Below are positions 6,180 through 6,433 of a stretch of DNA of 6,433 nucleotides, in pieces. The stretch's first letter is position 1. The number at the start of each line of letters is the position of its first letter. The notes under the pieces were generated by a model. That model did no database searches, was not told the origin of the DNA, and saw nothing but the letters and a program-made list of their open reading frames with translations. A program made the translations under genes and the position numbers. The stretch lies in assembly GCA_039181495.1 (NCBI GenBank), contig JBCDCP010000144.1, positions 1-6,433 on the forward strand, written 5' to 3'. This DNA is from JBCDCP01 sp039181495 (lineage in GTDB: Bacteria > Pseudomonadota > Alphaproteobacteria > Rhizobiales > Tepidamorphaceae).

Positions 6180-6433
6180 GCATCTCCCCCAACAACAGCC
6201 TGCTTGATGAGTGTTTCGCCGCTGCGCAGATTGGCGATGTCATCAAACACATTCTGAAGTACGCGCGCGCACATGAGCAGAAACGCCAAGGGAGCAGCGA
6301 TCAGGAACCACCACTGCATGACGTTGTCGGTCCCCAGAACGATTGAGAAGTTTGAGGCCGAGAGCGCGGCAAGACGCGTTGTAGTCACCATCACGATGAC
6401 GGCAAACGCAAACCAGAGCACCGCATCCAGCAT
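6176..6433 (-). CDS. TRAP transporter small permease (DctQ-type), C-terminal part; 5' end beyond window
   Basis: The last 85 residues of a DctQ-type subunit, the four-helix membrane protein that pairs with DctM in TRAP importers. Two hydrophobic helices are visible: LDAVLWFAFAVIVMVTTTRL (about 2-21) and WWFLIAAPLAFLLMCARVL (about 41-59). The second has the family's late 'W....P..F.LM..R.L' pattern, followed by a short basic and acidic cytoplasmic tail. Full-length members are about 160-190 residues, so the first two helices are missing. The Met encoded exactly at the window edge is therefore most likely internal and not the true start. The gene is the first visible member of the minus-strand operon. 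The periplasmic substrate-binding protein (DctP-type) is expected further right but cannot be seen. Confidence 0.82.
   Translation of the reverse strand: MLDAVLWFAFAVIVMVTTTRLAALSASNFSIVLGTDNVMQWWFLIAAPLAFLLMCARVLQNVFDDIANLRSGETLIKQAVVGGDA
6184..6190 (-). promoter_or_regulatory. Strong Shine-Dalgarno GGGGGAG for the TRAP large permease
   Basis: GGGGGAG lies inside the last codons of the small-permease gene. It is 7 bases from the ATG at 6176 and 4 bases from the GTG at 6179. The 7-base spacing is near optimal, so the ATG is the preferred start. Confidence 0.65.

Noticed and set aside
1..6433. CRISPR array, tRNA/rRNA, insertion sequence or phage attachment site
   Set aside because: I saw no regularly spaced repeats, tRNA-like cloverleaf with a GTTCGA-type arm, transposase motifs, terminal inverted repeats or duplicated target sites.
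3204..6433. Assigning a specific substrate or gene name (for example a taurine, isethionate or dicarboxylate TRAP system)
   Set aside because: The substrate-binding protein and catabolic enzymes are outside the window, and permease motifs alone do not show specificity.

Overview
The window looks like chromosomal DNA from a GC-rich (roughly 55-60% by eye) alphaproteobacterium. The grounds are an RTX-type secreted protein tail with a VETVRFTDG-like motif, CelD/BcsL- and FemAB-type acyltransferases, a DctQ/DctM TRAP transporter with an IclR regulator, and the use of GTG starts. This placement is by family composition only; no rRNA or species marker is present.

Left part (1-3203), surface and envelope functions. 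Bases 1-183 hold the last 60 codons of a plus-strand RTX/Ca-binding-type protein that probably leaves by type I secretion. A 274-base non-coding gap follows, holding two perfect 7-bp inverted repeats (247-273 and 314-333). Next comes a FemAB/GNAT-fold transferase on the plus strand (458-1609). It converges, across a 106-base gap, on a CelD/BcsL-type GNAT protein on the minus strand (1716-2984). The two proteins share a similar architecture: a basic patch, then the transferase core, then a Gly-rich strand and a basic 'FK/YK' element. They look like distant relatives in the same superfamily. A 219-base gap (2985-3203) separates this pair from the next block.

Right part (3204-6433), a minus-strand transport operon. 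In transcription order it reads: TRAP small permease (C-terminal part only, running off the right edge), TRAP large permease (coupled by stop/start overlap), IclR-family regulator (8-base gap), and TauE/SafE-family membrane exporter (46-94-base gap depending on start). The first two form the membrane part of a Na+- or H+-driven importer for an organic anion. The IclR protein probably senses the substrate or a breakdown product. The TauE/SafE protein would move an anion out of the cell. TRAP import plus TauE/SafE export fits sulfonate use (sulfonate in, sulfite out), but no catabolic enzyme or substrate-binding protein lies inside the window, so the substrate is unknown.

I found no tRNA, rRNA, CRISPR array, transposase or obvious mobile-element end. 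Every large gene fits a known family, and I see no convincing undescribed system. The points most worth checking are the substrate of the transport operon and the neighbouring convergent transferase pair.
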